Positions 26,665-35,274 are shown, counted from the stretch's first letter. The stretch: DNA of 51,574 nucleotides from an uncultured Sphingopyxis sp. (GCA_936933955.1 CAKZIN010000046.1:1-51574), one strand, 5' to 3'. Numbers and translations: made by a program. The notes: a model not told the origin generated them from the sequence alone.

Positions 26665-27695
26665 AATTCGATCGCCAGCGTCACGGCGGGGCCGGATGCG
26701 GGGGCGGCGTTGCCGCTCACCCGCTCGCGCCAGTCGAGACGGAGACGGTTGCGCCCGACCGGCGCGCTGAGGCTGAGCCCGACATCGACGCGGCGCACGT
26801 CGCGCTGCGCTGCGGCCCAGGCGGCGGGACCAATCGTCACGTGTCCCATCCGCAGCCGCGCCGCCGCCATGCTTTCAGCGAACAGCTCAGGGTCGCGCAG
26901 CGGTGCTCCAACTCCGATGCGCGCGCCGATGGTGGCGTAGCTCTCCACATGGAGCGGTCCAGCACGGCCCTCCCTCCCCGCCGAGAGGAGCGCGAGGGTG
27001 GCGTCACGCGCGCCATCGCCCAGCCCTTGCCGACGCCAGAGCGCAGCACGTAGCGGCGTGGTTCCGATCCGGGCGACGACGCCCAACGCCGCCTCGCCAC
27101 CGAGCCGGTCCGCGGTGACGCGGGCCACGGCTTCGACACCTGGAGCGAGCCGATACGCTGCCTCCACGCTCGTCTGGCTACCGCCCAACGCCGGCGCGAA
27201 AGTCGACGCGGCCCCGCCGCCCCGCACGAACAAAGCAGCGCTGCCCCGCCAGCGGTCCGGCGGAACTCCGCTTGGCCGCGCGACACTAGGGGGTCCGGAA
27301 GGCTCCAACGTCTGCGCGGTTTCGTGCCGGCTCGGCGAAGGCAGGGGCGCCAAGATAACCGCGCTGGCGACCTCGATCGGCGAAGGTCGATGCGAGAGCC
27401 GCGCGCTCAGCACAGGTGTCGAGCGGTCAAGTGTAACGACGCCGCCTCTCGGCTCGCGGTCGACCTTGTCGACCAGCAACCTTTCGCTAATCCCACCAGT
27501 CGGTTGCCCCACCTCAACCGAACTCGCAGCCAGCGAGAGCCGCTGCGGTGGCGCACTTGCAACGCTGCCGGCGACGGCGATGGTCGCTTGTTCCTCGCTG
27601 CTCCACCACAGCGCCGCGCTTCGCGCCAGCACCCACAGCAGCAGCACGGCGACCACCGTGCGCAGCGGCCCCGACGGTGGGGGCGGCTGGCTCAC
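26661..27695 (-). CDS. Membrane-anchored protein with barrel-like C-terminus, partner of NfrB-like glycosyltransferase
   Basis: A 344-residue protein that I cannot assign to a named enzyme. A membrane anchor lies at about 12-31 (LRTVVAVLLLWVLARSAALWW). A low-complexity Pro/Ser-rich region runs to about 175. The last 165 residues alternate polar and hydrophobic residues in strand-like runs (TSVEAAYRLAPGVEAVARVTADRL, here seen as TSVEAAYRLAPGVEAV then RVTADRL; GEAALGVVARIGTTPLRAAL; VDVGLSLSAPVGRNRLRLDWR) and end in VTLAIEF, with the terminal Phe typical of outer-membrane barrels. GTG at 27695 overlaps the stop of the glycosyltransferase gene (GTGA). In E. coli NfrA, the outer-membrane partner of NfrB, also ends in a barrel-like region. 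Orthology is a guess. Confidence 0.65.
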   Translation of the reverse strand: MSQPPPPSGPLRTVVAVLLLWVLARSAALWWSSEEQATIAVAGSVASAPPQRLSLAASSVEVGQPTGGISERLLVDKVDREPRGGVVTLDRSTPVLSARLSHRPSPIEVASAVILAPLPSPSRHETAQTLEPSGPPSVARPSGVPPDRWRGSAALFVRGGGAASTFAPALGGSQTSVEAAYRLAPGVEAVARVTADRLGGEAALGVVARIGTTPLRAALWRRQGLGDGARDATLALLSAGREGRAGPLHVESYATIGARIGVGAPLRDPELFAESMAAARLRMGHVTIGPAAWAAAQRDVRRVDVGLSLSAPVGRNRLRLDWRERVSGNAAPASGPAVTLAIEF

Positions 27696-29056
27696 TCGGC
27701 GGCCTCGAGGGTGGGCTGCGGGTGGTCTGTCTTGTCCCAGTGAAGCGGCGCGCCGGCGCGGCCTCGACGATAGCCGAGGAACGCGCGGGCCGCGACGCAG
27801 ATCAGGATGACATTCGCGCCGATCGTCCGTGGGAGGGCGGCGATCCCGACCCGCCAACCGTAGATCCGTGCGGTAAAGCCGACCCGCAGCACCAGCCGCC
27901 AGACGAGCATTGCGCCGGTTGCAAGCACCGCCCACTCGAGCGCCGATGACACCTGCGCCGCCTGCTTCGCTTCAATCGCCGTGCCAATCGCCCACAGCGC
28001 AACGGCCGTGTAGCTGAGGAACAGCGCGAGCGCGGCCAGCAGCGCTCGACGATCGCGCCACAGCATCCAGCGCCACAGCCAGCGCCGCAAAAACGACGAA
28101 TCGCTCGGCACCGGCCAGCCGAGCCGATCCCAGCCGTCGAGCGATACACCCCGAACCCAACGCGTCTTCTGCCTCAGCGCGGCACCGAGTTGCGTGGGAA
28201 ACGGAGCGTGCACCGCGATCCGCCGCCCGCTCGCATCGCGCGCATCGACCATCGCCCCCGCCAGCCCCTTCGCCGAGAGGCGAACGCCGGCTTCATAATC
28301 TTCGGTCAGCGATCCCGGCTCGAACGGTGCGCCCGCGCGCAGTTCGGACAGCGCCGCGATCGCCTCCACCCGAAAGGCACAGCCTGCGCCCGCGGTCGGC
28401 AAGGCGACGCCGAGCGCGGCGCGCAGCGGCAGTTCCTTGGCATGCGCTTCCGCGAACTCGTCCGCGTAATGATTGGCGACCCACGAAGGCAGCAGGTCGG
28501 GAACCACCGGCAGCTGCGCATAATGGGCCTGTGCGAGCGCGGCGCGCACCGCGATCAACTCCTCCGCCTGCACGCGATCCTCCGCGTCGTGGATAAGCAA
28601 GGCGTCCGGCGCGAACCCATCCAGGCCGCGCTCCACATGCGCCCAGATGCTGCCGAGGTTGTCGCCTTTTGTGGTCGGGCCAGCGCGCGGATTGACAGCC
28701 ACGGAAATGCGAGCGTCCGCACCTTCGGCGCGTCGAGCGGCGGCGAGGGTCGAGGGGTCGTTGGCGTAGACGCCGATCACGATGCGGACGTCATCGTCGC
28801 CCGACCAGGAGCGCGCCATCGCGGCCGCCGTCGCGAAAATCAGTTCGTCTTCTCGCCATGCGGGAAGCGCGACGACAATGCGCGAAACGTTCGTTTGCGG
28901 TGCCCGACGGTTCCGTTTCGGACCCCGGCCGCGCCACAGCCAGAGAAGGTCGACGGCGAGGTCGTCAACGCCTCCGATCAGGAACAGCGTCGTCGCAAGC
29001 AACGCAAATTCGCGCGCGATGCCGAGCGCAGCCGCGCCGAGCGTCCCCCAATCCAT
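27692..29056 (-). CDS. NfrB-like membrane glycosyltransferase (family 2)
   Basis: A 454-residue inner-membrane glycosyltransferase. An N-terminal membrane segment (about 8-32) precedes a GT-A domain: IVVALPAWREDELI, PTTKGDNLGSIWAHVERG, LLIHDAEDRVQAEEL (DxE/D), LTEDYEAGVRL (the ED pair) and LRQKTRWVRGVSLDGWDRLGWP (QxxRW). Four or so membrane segments end the protein. The sequence style, especially HDAEDRV and the QKTRW-GISLQ-like stretch, is that of NfrB, the glycosyltransferase that makes the phage N4 receptor glycan in E. coli. The C-terminal cyclic-di-GMP-binding region of E. coli NfrB is absent. The start is ATG at 29056 and it overlaps its partner gene by 4 bases. Confidence 0.82.
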   Translation of the reverse strand: MDWGTLGAAALGIAREFALLATTLFLIGGVDDLAVDLLWLWRGRGPKRNRRAPQTNVSRIVVALPAWREDELIFATAAAMARSWSGDDDVRIVIGVYANDPSTLAAARRAEGADARISVAVNPRAGPTTKGDNLGSIWAHVERGLDGFAPDALLIHDAEDRVQAEELIAVRAALAQAHYAQLPVVPDLLPSWVANHYADEFAEAHAKELPLRAALGVALPTAGAGCAFRVEAIAALSELRAGAPFEPGSLTEDYEAGVRLSAKGLAGAMVDARDASGRRIAVHAPFPTQLGAALRQKTRWVRGVSLDGWDRLGWPVPSDSSFLRRWLWRWMLWRDRRALLAALALFLSYTAVALWAIGTAIEAKQAAQVSSALEWAVLATGAMLVWRLVLRVGFTARIYGWRVGIAALPRTIGANVILICVAARAFLGYRRGRAGAPLHWDKTDHPQPTLEAAE

Positions 29057-29240
29057 CGCGCGCCGCCCCCTTCACGCCCGCCCGTCCCCGGCAGGGTCGT
29101 TGAAGCATGCTCCATTCCGGCGCAACCGCGAAGGCGCTGATCATTGTGAGTCGTTGGTGGCGGGATGCGCAACGCTTAGAGGCAGCCCGGGCGCAGCCTG
29201 ACGGCTGAACGGCAGTCGACGGCGGCAACGACTAGCCGCA

Positions 29241-29273
29241 AAGAAAAACGGCGCCCCATTTCCGGGACGCCGC
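29241..29273 (-). terminator. Rho-independent terminator of rpsU
   Basis: On the minus strand CGGCGTCCC pairs with GGGGCGCCG (nine pairs, one G-U) around a six-base loop, followed by TTTTTCTTT. It begins 28 bases after the rpsU stop. This is the cleanest intrinsic terminator in the window. Confidence 0.88.
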
Positions 29274-29300
29274 CTTAGAAACCCGAATCGGCGGGCGCGA

Positions 29301-29507
29301 TTAGCGGACGCCGTCGCGCTCCAGCCGCTTGCGCTCCATCTTGCGGGCGCGACGGACGGCAGCCGCACGTTCGCGCGCGCGCTTTTCGCTCGGCTTCTCG
29401 TAGTGACGACGCAGCTTCATTTCACGATACACGCCTTCGCGTTGGAGCTTCTTCTTGAGAGCCCGGAGCGCCTGGTCGACGTTATTTTCGCGAACCACAA
29501 TCTGCAT
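29301..29507 (-). CDS. rpsU: 30S ribosomal protein S21
   Basis: A 68-residue basic protein. MQIVVRENNVDQALRALKKKL, the EGVYREMKLRRHYEKPSEKR segment and an Arg/Lys-rich tail are diagnostic of S21, which binds the 30S platform near the anti-Shine-Dalgarno region and helps select mRNAs. The frame is open upstream, but ATG at 29507 gives the exact family start. It is a single-gene unit with its own terminator. The upstream stretch to about 29788 has no other gene and must hold promoters for rpsU and for the divergent receptor. Confidence 0.97.
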   Translation of the reverse strand: MQIVVRENNVDQALRALKKKLQREGVYREMKLRRHYEKPSEKRARERAAAVRRARKMERKRLERDGVR

Positions 29508-29788
29508 AAAACCGCCACACACCTTTCGAGACCAAGATCGCCCGCGCTCCACGCGCAGGCAAATCGGAGCCACAACCCAAACGCCACGCGCGATCGACAC
29601 AACCGACAACGCGTCACGAATCGCTCCGTGCCGTGCCCCGCCTCTAGGGAGGGCGACGCTGGTTCGCAAGCATTTCTCCGCCTTGGCGTTGCAGATTTGC
29701 AACGAAATTCGCGGAAATTCGATTGCCCGATACGTCGCGCAGTGAGTTGTTACCGTGGAAACCAGATTGGGAGACGATCACGGCTACG

Positions 29789-31039
29789 GTGAGGAATGCG
29801 ATTGCGGGCGCGGCACTCGCTTGGGCGCTGATCGCGGCTCCGGCGGCCGCACAGACGGTCGATCCCGCCGCGGAAACCTCGGGCGCATCGCAGGAGCAAG
29901 GCGACGACAATGCGGGGCAGGCGCCGGCCGCGGAAGATATCATCGTCACCGGTTCGCGTATCCCGCGGAGTGCGACGGATACGATCGCCCCGGTCCAGAT
30001 CCTCTCATCACGCGACCTTGATCGCCGCGCCTTCTCGACGCTGGGCGACGCGCTCAACGAACAGCCGCAGTTCGGTGTGCCGGGCAGCTCCCCCGTCGGC
30101 GGCGGGCAGTCGGACCTCGGTCCGGGCCAGAGCTTCGTCAACTTCCTCGGGCTCGGCTCGCAGCGGACGCTGGTGCTGGTCAACGGACGGCGGTTCGTGT
30201 CGTCGAACACCTCGTCCATCTTCGGCCCGACCGGCTCGGGTGGCACGCAGGTCGACCTCAACGTCATCCCGACCAAGCTCATCGACCGGGTCGAGACGGT
30301 CGCCGCGATTGGCGCACCAATCTATGGCTCCGACGCGATCGCGGGCACGATCAATGTCCGCCTGAAGCGCAATTTTGAAGGGATTTCGCTCGACGGTACT
30401 GCTGGCATTTCCGAAGAGGGCGACGCGGGCAATTACCGCGTACGCGCGCTGACGAACTTCGCGACCAATCCGTTCTGTGCACTCGTCACTCGCGATGCGC
30501 AGCGTCAGATCAGCAGCGTCACGACGAGCTATTTCAACTCGACCGTGCTGCGCTATCGCGGGATCATCGGCAACCTCGACTATCGCATCGACACGCCGTT
30601 CCTGGGCGCAGGCACGCGCGTAGGGATCAACGTCAGCTATCAGCACCTGTTGGAGCTGAGCAATCTGACCGGTGGTGCAGCCGCGCCGCGCATCGTCGCC
30701 ACCAGCCTAGGCTATTCGCGCGATCGAGCGGTGGCGACCGTGTCCTACGACGGTGGTCCGCTCGCCCTCCAGGCGCAGTTCAACTATATCGGGCCGGCCA
30801 ACCTGGACCCCAACGCGGCTGCGAACTTCTACTCGATCCCACGCGTGGGGAGCGTTGTGTTCACCAACCTGTCGGCAAGCCTGACCGTTGACCGCAGGTT
30901 CACCTTCCGCGCCAACGTCGACAACCTGTTCGACGTCAACCCGCCCTATCCGGCGCTGCTCGCCGGTGGCGGATTGCAGCCCTACTTCTCGGGCGTGTTG
31001 GGTCGTTACTATCGTATCGGCGTCGAGGTCGGCTTCTAA
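29789..31039 (+). pseudogene. TonB-dependent receptor with most of the barrel deleted
   Basis: A 416-residue remnant. It has a signal peptide (RNAIAGAALAWALIAAPAAAQ), a complete plug (EDIIVTGSRIPRS, VLVNGRRFVSS, VDLNVIPTKLIDRVETV, APIYGSDAIAGTINVRLKR) and a C-terminus of barrel strands ending in RIGVEVGF, with NVDNLFDVNPPYPAL just before. Receptors of this type usually have 900-1000 residues. Here the text jumps from GNYRVRAL (near 30450) straight to TNFATNPFCALVTRD, normally a later extracellular region, so about 500 residues are missing in frame. A barrel of 22 strands cannot form from what is left. No ATG is present: GTG at 29789 fits the signal peptide, and TTG at 29723 is the alternative. 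Likely non-functional, or an assembly collapse. Confidence 0.75.
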
Positions 31040-31064
31040 GCGGAGCCCGTGACGGGGGCGGGCG

Positions 31065-31487
31065 TCAACGCGACGCTCGCTCCCGCACCGCCATCAGCGC
31101 CAAAGCGGCGCGAGCGGCGTCGCCACCTTTATCAAGCTGAGCGGGGTCCGCTCGCCGGATCGCCTGCGCCTCATTCTCGGTAGTGAGGATCCCGTTGCCG
31201 ACCGCGAGGCCGTCGAGGGTCAGCGCCATCACCCCCCGCGCGCTCTCCCCCGCGACAATCTCGAAATGATAGGTTTCGCCGCGGACGACGACGCCGAGCG
31301 CGACGTAAGCGTCATAATCGCCGCCCTCGCTCATCAAGGCGATTGCGCCCGGGATTTCGAGCGCGCCAGGCACCGTCAGCACCTCAGCCGAGTGCCCGGC
31401 CGCCTCGATCGCCGCGCGCGCACCGCTCAGCAGCATGTCGTTGAGGTGCGCGTAGTAGCGCGCTTCGACAATTAGAACCTTTGCCAT
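31065..31487 (-). CDS. ribH: 6,7-dimethyl-8-ribityllumazine synthase
   Basis: A 140-residue enzyme that condenses 5-amino-6-ribitylaminouracil with 3,4-dihydroxy-2-butanone 4-phosphate, the next-to-last step of riboflavin synthesis. VPGALEIPGAIALM, ALGVVVRGETYHFEIVAGE (with the catalytic His) and GNGILTTENEAQAIRRAD are hallmark motifs. The length is slightly short but normal for alphaproteobacterial RibH. It lies 11 bases after the ribB-type gene on the same strand, which supplies one of its two substrates, so the two genes form a riboflavin operon. The ATG is at 31487. Confidence 0.95.
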   Translation of the reverse strand: MAKVLIVEARYYAHLNDMLLSGARAAIEAAGHSAEVLTVPGALEIPGAIALMSEGGDYDAYVALGVVVRGETYHFEIVAGESARGVMALTLDGLAVGNGILTTENEAQAIRRADPAQLDKGGDAARAALALMAVRERASR

Positions 31488-31498
31488 TGTCCCGCTCC

Positions 31499-32812
31499 TT
31501 ATGCGGTTTCGCCGGGGATCGGGCGTTCGCCCACAATCTCCAGCCCATAGCCTTCGAGCGCGACGAGGTTGGTGTGCGTCGGCGTCAGGAGCTCCATTCG
31601 GTGGACGCCCAGGTCGGCGAGGATCTGTGCGCCGATGCCATAGCTCCTGAGGTCCATGTGCGCGGGCGGGGCCGTGCCGTCGCGTGTCGCGGGCACTGGC
31701 GATGGCGGAGGTGCGGCGCCAGGGTCGCTCGCAGGCATCAGCAGCACGATGAGCCCGCTCCCCGCCTCTCCCACCGCTTCCATCGCGCGCTGGAGGCGGC
31801 GCTTGCGCGGACCGGGTGCCCCCAGCAGATCGTGCGCCACGGACAGCGCGTGCATGCGCACCAGCGTCACGCCTTCGGGGTCGATTGCGCCCTTTTGCAG
31901 GACGAGGTGCGTCGCTCCGTCGATGCGGTTGCGGTAGCGCTTCAGCCGCCAGTCGCCACCGTAATCGCTGTCGAACGCCTCATCCGCGACGCACTCCACC
32001 AGACTGTCGTTGCGATGACGATAGGCGATGAGGTCGGCGATGGTGCCGATCTTCATCCCATGCCGCCGCGCGAAGGGGATTAGGTCGTCGAGCCGAGCCA
32101 TCGACCCGTCTTCGTTCATGATCTCGCAGATCACGCCGGAAGGATTGAGCCCGGCGAGCCGACTGATATCGACCGCCGCTTCGGTGTGCCCCGCGCGCAC
32201 CAGCACACCGCCATCGCGCGCGGTGAGCGGGAAGACGTGGCCCGGCGTCACGATGTCGTCGCGCTGCCGCGACGCGTCGATCGCCACGGAGATGGTGCGC
32301 GCCCGGTCGGCGGCGCTGATCCCCGTCGTTACCCCCTCGCGCGCCTCGATCGAGACGGTGAAGGCGGTTTCATACTGAGTGCCGTTGGACCGGCTCATCG
32401 CCTCCAGGCCGAGCGCTTCGCAGCGGGTGCGCGTCAGCGCGAGGCACACCAGCCCGCGACCATAGGTCGCCATGAAGTTGATGGCGGAAGGGGTCGCCAT
32501 CTGCGCGGGAATGACGAGATCGCCTTCATTTTCACGGTCTTCGTCATCGACCAGAATGAACATGCGCCCGTTGCGCGCTTCGTCGATGATGTCCTCGGCG
32601 CTAGCCATCGGAGAGGCCTCGCTGCCGTAGGTAAGCCAGTCCTCGAGTTTACGCAGCGTGTCGGCGGTCGGGTTCCAACCCGGCGAGCCCAGCTCTCGTA
32701 GGCTGTTCGCGTGGAGCCCAGCAGCGCGGGCAAGCCCCGATTTGCTCACGCCGCCCTCGGCGACGATCGACTCGATGCGGGCGATGATGTCAGTAGCCAT
32801 AGGGCTGCGCAT
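31499..32812 (-). CDS. ribB: HTH-RibB-RibX fusion: 3,4-dihydroxy-2-butanone-4-phosphate synthase with DNA-binding-like N-terminus
   Basis: A 437-residue three-part protein. Residues 1-65 form a small XRE-like helix-turn-helix (VSKSGLARAAGLHANSLREL, WNPTADTLRKLEDWL). Residues 70-270 are RibB, which makes dihydroxybutanone phosphate from ribulose 5-phosphate: DDEDRENEGD (89-98), YGRGLVCLAL, RAGHTEAAVDISRLAGL and CEIMNEDGSMAR are intact. The rest resembles RibA (GTP cyclohydrolase II), but the zinc site is gone: RMHALSVAHDLLGA replaces the Cys-rich RxHSECxTGD...CDCG stretch. This degenerate domain matches the RibX type described in proteobacteria, so no GTP cyclohydrolase activity is expected. 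Two ATGs, at 32812 and 32800, are possible. A palindrome lies directly before the first. Confidence 0.92.
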   Translation of the reverse strand: MRSPMATDIIARIESIVAEGGVSKSGLARAAGLHANSLRELGSPGWNPTADTLRKLEDWLTYGSEASPMASAEDIIDEARNGRMFILVDDEDRENEGDLVIPAQMATPSAINFMATYGRGLVCLALTRTRCEALGLEAMSRSNGTQYETAFTVSIEAREGVTTGISAADRARTISVAIDASRQRDDIVTPGHVFPLTARDGGVLVRAGHTEAAVDISRLAGLNPSGVICEIMNEDGSMARLDDLIPFARRHGMKIGTIADLIAYRHRNDSLVECVADEAFDSDYGGDWRLKRYRNRIDGATHLVLQKGAIDPEGVTLVRMHALSVAHDLLGAPGPRKRRLQRAMEAVGEAGSGLIVLLMPASDPGAAPPPSPVPATRDGTAPPAHMDLRSYGIGAQILADLGVHRMELLTPTHTNLVALEGYGLEIVGERPIPGETA

Positions 32813-32813
32813 A

Positions 32814-32829
32814 TCACACTATAATGTGA
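32814..32829. promoter_or_regulatory. Palindromic operator-like site between ribB and uvrB
   Basis: TCACACTATAATGTGA is a dyad with five perfectly paired outer bases, one T-G-type mismatch and a TATA centre. A further TCACAT half-site lies at 32845-32850, 31 bases (about three helical turns) on. The plus strand reads TATAAT at 32820-32825, a perfect -10 element, and the minus strand TATAGT, so divergent promoters may overlap the dyad. The HTH on the adjacent ribB product is an obvious candidate binder. Confidence 0.55.
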
Positions 32830-32911
32830 GACACCAAAAAAGATTCACATTCGTGCCGTGCGACTTGTCACCGATTGCTCGCTGCTCGCCGCGCCCCCAT
32901 ATCGGTGCGCG

Positions 32912-35095
32912 ATGGCCATCCAAATCCGCACCAGTCTCGCCGAGCCCGAAACCGGCGATGATTTCCAGCCGCACCGCCCCGCGCGGCCGCCCAAGAACGA
33001 GGGCGGCAAGCGGTTCGTGCTACACAGCGAATATGACGCTGCCGGCGACCAGCCGACGGCCATCGCCGAACTTGTCGCCGCGGCACAGGAGGGCGAGCGC
33101 GACCAGGTGCTGCTAGGCGTCACCGGCTCCGGCAAAACCTTCACCATGGCCAAGGTGATCGAGGCGTTGCAGCGTCCCGCGCTGGTGCTCGCGCCCAACA
33201 AGATCCTCGCCGCGCAGCTTTACGGCGAGTTCAAGAGCTTCTTCCCCGAAAACGCGGTCGAATATTTCGTCAGCTACTACGATTATTATCAGCCCGAGGC
33301 GTACGTCCCGCGGACCGACACCTATATCGAAAAGGAGTCGTCGACCAACGAGGCTATCGACCGCATGCGCCATTCGGCGACGCGATCGCTGCTCGAGCGC
33401 GACGACGTGCTGATCGTCGCGTCGGTCAGCTGCCTTTACGGTATCGGCTCGGTCGAAACCTATTCGGCGATGATCTTCGACCTCAAGAAGGGGACGAGCG
33501 TCGACCGGCAGGAGATCATCCGCAAGCTGGTGGCGCTGCAATATAAGCGCAACGACGCCGGCTTCTCGCGCGGTAACTTCCGTGTGCGCGGCGACAGCCT
33601 CGAAATTTTCCCCTCGCACTATGAAGACAGCGCCTGGCGCGTCACCTTCTTCGGCGACGAGATCGAGGGGATCGACGAGTTCGACCCGCTTACGGGCAAG
33701 AAATCGGCGAGCCTCAACCACGTCCGCGTCTACGCCAATTCGCACTACGTAACGCCCGGGCCGACGCTCAAGCAGGCGAGCGAGGCGATCAAGCATGAGC
33801 TGGAGGAGCGGCTGAAGGAGCTGACCGCGGAAGGGCGCCTCCTCGAAGCGCAGCGGCTCGAGCAGCGCACCAACTTCGACCTAGAGATGATTGCCGCCAC
33901 GGGGAGCTGCGCGGGGATCGAAAACTACAGCCGCTTCCTCACCGGCCGTCTCCCCGGTGAGCCGCCGCCGACGCTGTTCGAATATCTTCCCGAAAACGCG
34001 CTGCTGTTCGTCGACGAAAGCCACCAGACGGTGCCCCAGATCGGCGCGATGGCGCGCGGCGACCACCGGCGAAAGATCACGCTCGCCGAATATGGCTTTC
34101 GCCTGCCGAGCTGCATCGACAACCGCCCGCTGCGCTTCAACGAATGGGACGCGATGCGCCCGCAGACGACGTTTGTCTCGGCGACGCCCGGTCCGTGGGA
34201 GATGGAGCGCACCGCTGGGGTGTTCTCGGAACAGGTCATCCGCCCCACCGGCCTCATCGACCCCCCGGTCGAAATCCGCCCGATCGAGGAACAGGTCGAC
34301 GACCTCATCGCCGAAGCCAAGGCGACCGCCGCCAAGGGCTATCGCACGCTCGTCACCACGCTCACCAAGCGCATGGCGGAGGACCTCACCGAATACCTGC
34401 ACGAGGCGGGGCTCAAGGTCCGCTACATGCACAGCGACGTCGAGACGCTCGAGCGCATCGAGCTGATCCGCGACCTGCGGCTTGGCGTCTATGACGTGCT
34501 CGTCGGCATCAACCTGCTGCGTGAGGGGCTCGACATTCCGGAGTGCGGGCTGGTCGCGATCCTCGATGCGGACAAGGAAGGGTTCCTGCGCAGCGAAACC
34601 TCGCTCATCCAGACCATCGGCCGCGCCGCGCGGAATGCGGAGGGCAAGGTGATCCTTTACGCCGATCGCATCACCGGCTCGATGGAGCGGGCGATGGCGG
34701 AAACCGAACGCCGCCGCGAAAAGCAGCGCGAGTATAATGCCGAGCACGGCATCACCCCGACGACGGTGGTGCGCGCGGTCGCCGACATCGTCGCTCACGT
34801 CCGGCCCGAGGAGGTCGCCCCCGCCCTCCCCGCCCCGGCGCACGGCGGCGCGGGGCACAACTTGCGCGCCTACATCCAGGATCTCGAAGCGCAGATGCGC
34901 AAGGCCGCCGGCGACCTCGAGTTCGAGACCGCGGCGCGGCTACGCGACGAAATCCGCAAGCTCGAGAACGACGAGCTAGGCCTCCCGTCGTCGGAGCATG
35001 TCGCCCCGACCATCGGCCGCAGCAATGAAGGCAAGCCCGGGACGCGCAAGGACCGTTACCGCACCAAGCGCAAGAGCTGGGGGCGGTCGAGTTAG
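32912..35095 (+). CDS. uvrB: Excinuclease ABC subunit UvrB
   Basis: A 727-residue DNA helicase-like subunit that verifies damage and loads UvrC in nucleotide excision repair. Walker A is GVTGSGKT (69-76), followed by YYDYYQPEAYVPRTDTYIEK, the beta-hairpin region that clamps DNA. FVDESHQTVPQIGAM (Walker B) and GINLLREGLDIPE, QTIGRAARN (motifs V and VI) follow. The UVR domain at the end (YIQDLEAQMRKAAGDLEFETAA) binds UvrC. The frame is open 18 codons earlier, but ATG at 32912 gives the usual N-terminus. A TATAAT lies about 85 bases upstream. No LexA-type box was recognised there. Confidence 0.97.
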   Translation: MAIQIRTSLAEPETGDDFQPHRPARPPKNEGGKRFVLHSEYDAAGDQPTAIAELVAAAQEGERDQVLLGVTGSGKTFTMAKVIEALQRPALVLAPNKILAAQLYGEFKSFFPENAVEYFVSYYDYYQPEAYVPRTDTYIEKESSTNEAIDRMRHSATRSLLERDDVLIVASVSCLYGIGSVETYSAMIFDLKKGTSVDRQEIIRKLVALQYKRNDAGFSRGNFRVRGDSLEIFPSHYEDSAWRVTFFGDEIEGIDEFDPLTGKKSASLNHVRVYANSHYVTPGPTLKQASEAIKHELEERLKELTAEGRLLEAQRLEQRTNFDLEMIAATGSCAGIENYSRFLTGRLPGEPPPTLFEYLPENALLFVDESHQTVPQIGAMARGDHRRKITLAEYGFRLPSCIDNRPLRFNEWDAMRPQTTFVSATPGPWEMERTAGVFSEQVIRPTGLIDPPVEIRPIEEQVDDLIAEAKATAAKGYRTLVTTLTKRMAEDLTEYLHEAGLKVRYMHSDVETLERIELIRDLRLGVYDVLVGINLLREGLDIPECGLVAILDADKEGFLRSETSLIQTIGRAARNAEGKVILYADRITGSMERAMAETERRREKQREYNAEHGITPTTVVRAVADIVAHVRPEEVAPALPAPAHGGAGHNLRAYIQDLEAQMRKAAGDLEFETAARLRDEIRKLENDELGLPSSEHVAPTIGRSNEGKPGTRKDRYRTKRKSWGRSS

Positions 35096-35120
35096 AGAGG
35101 CGTAGTCGATCCTACAGCAA

Positions 35121-35207
35121 CGTCGCGCCGGACTCGATCCGGGGCTGAGCCCTTCTTCGCGGCGTACGGATGGAAGCCTGGCGCCGGATCAAGGCCGGGG
35201 CGACGAG
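35121..35207. repeat. Pair of inverted palindromic repeats after uvrB
   Basis: Copy one (35121-35150) holds CCGGACTCGATCCGG, itself a CCGGA/TCCGG hairpin. Copy two (35178-35207) holds CCGGATCAAGGCCGG and reads as a diverged inverted copy of the first. The same core (CCGGATCAAGTCCGG) is in the element inside glk. The pair could end uvrB transcripts. Confidence 0.65.
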
Positions 35208-35274
35208 ATGTGCGCTGGCCCCTCCCTCACGCCCTATGCTTGCCGCGCCACCGCCCGCCGGGCATAGCGGCGCA

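Noticed and set aside
29057..29240. Possible small gene between the NfrB-like gene and the rpsU terminator
   Set aside because: Short frames exist on both strands but have no ribosome-binding site or recognisable sequence.
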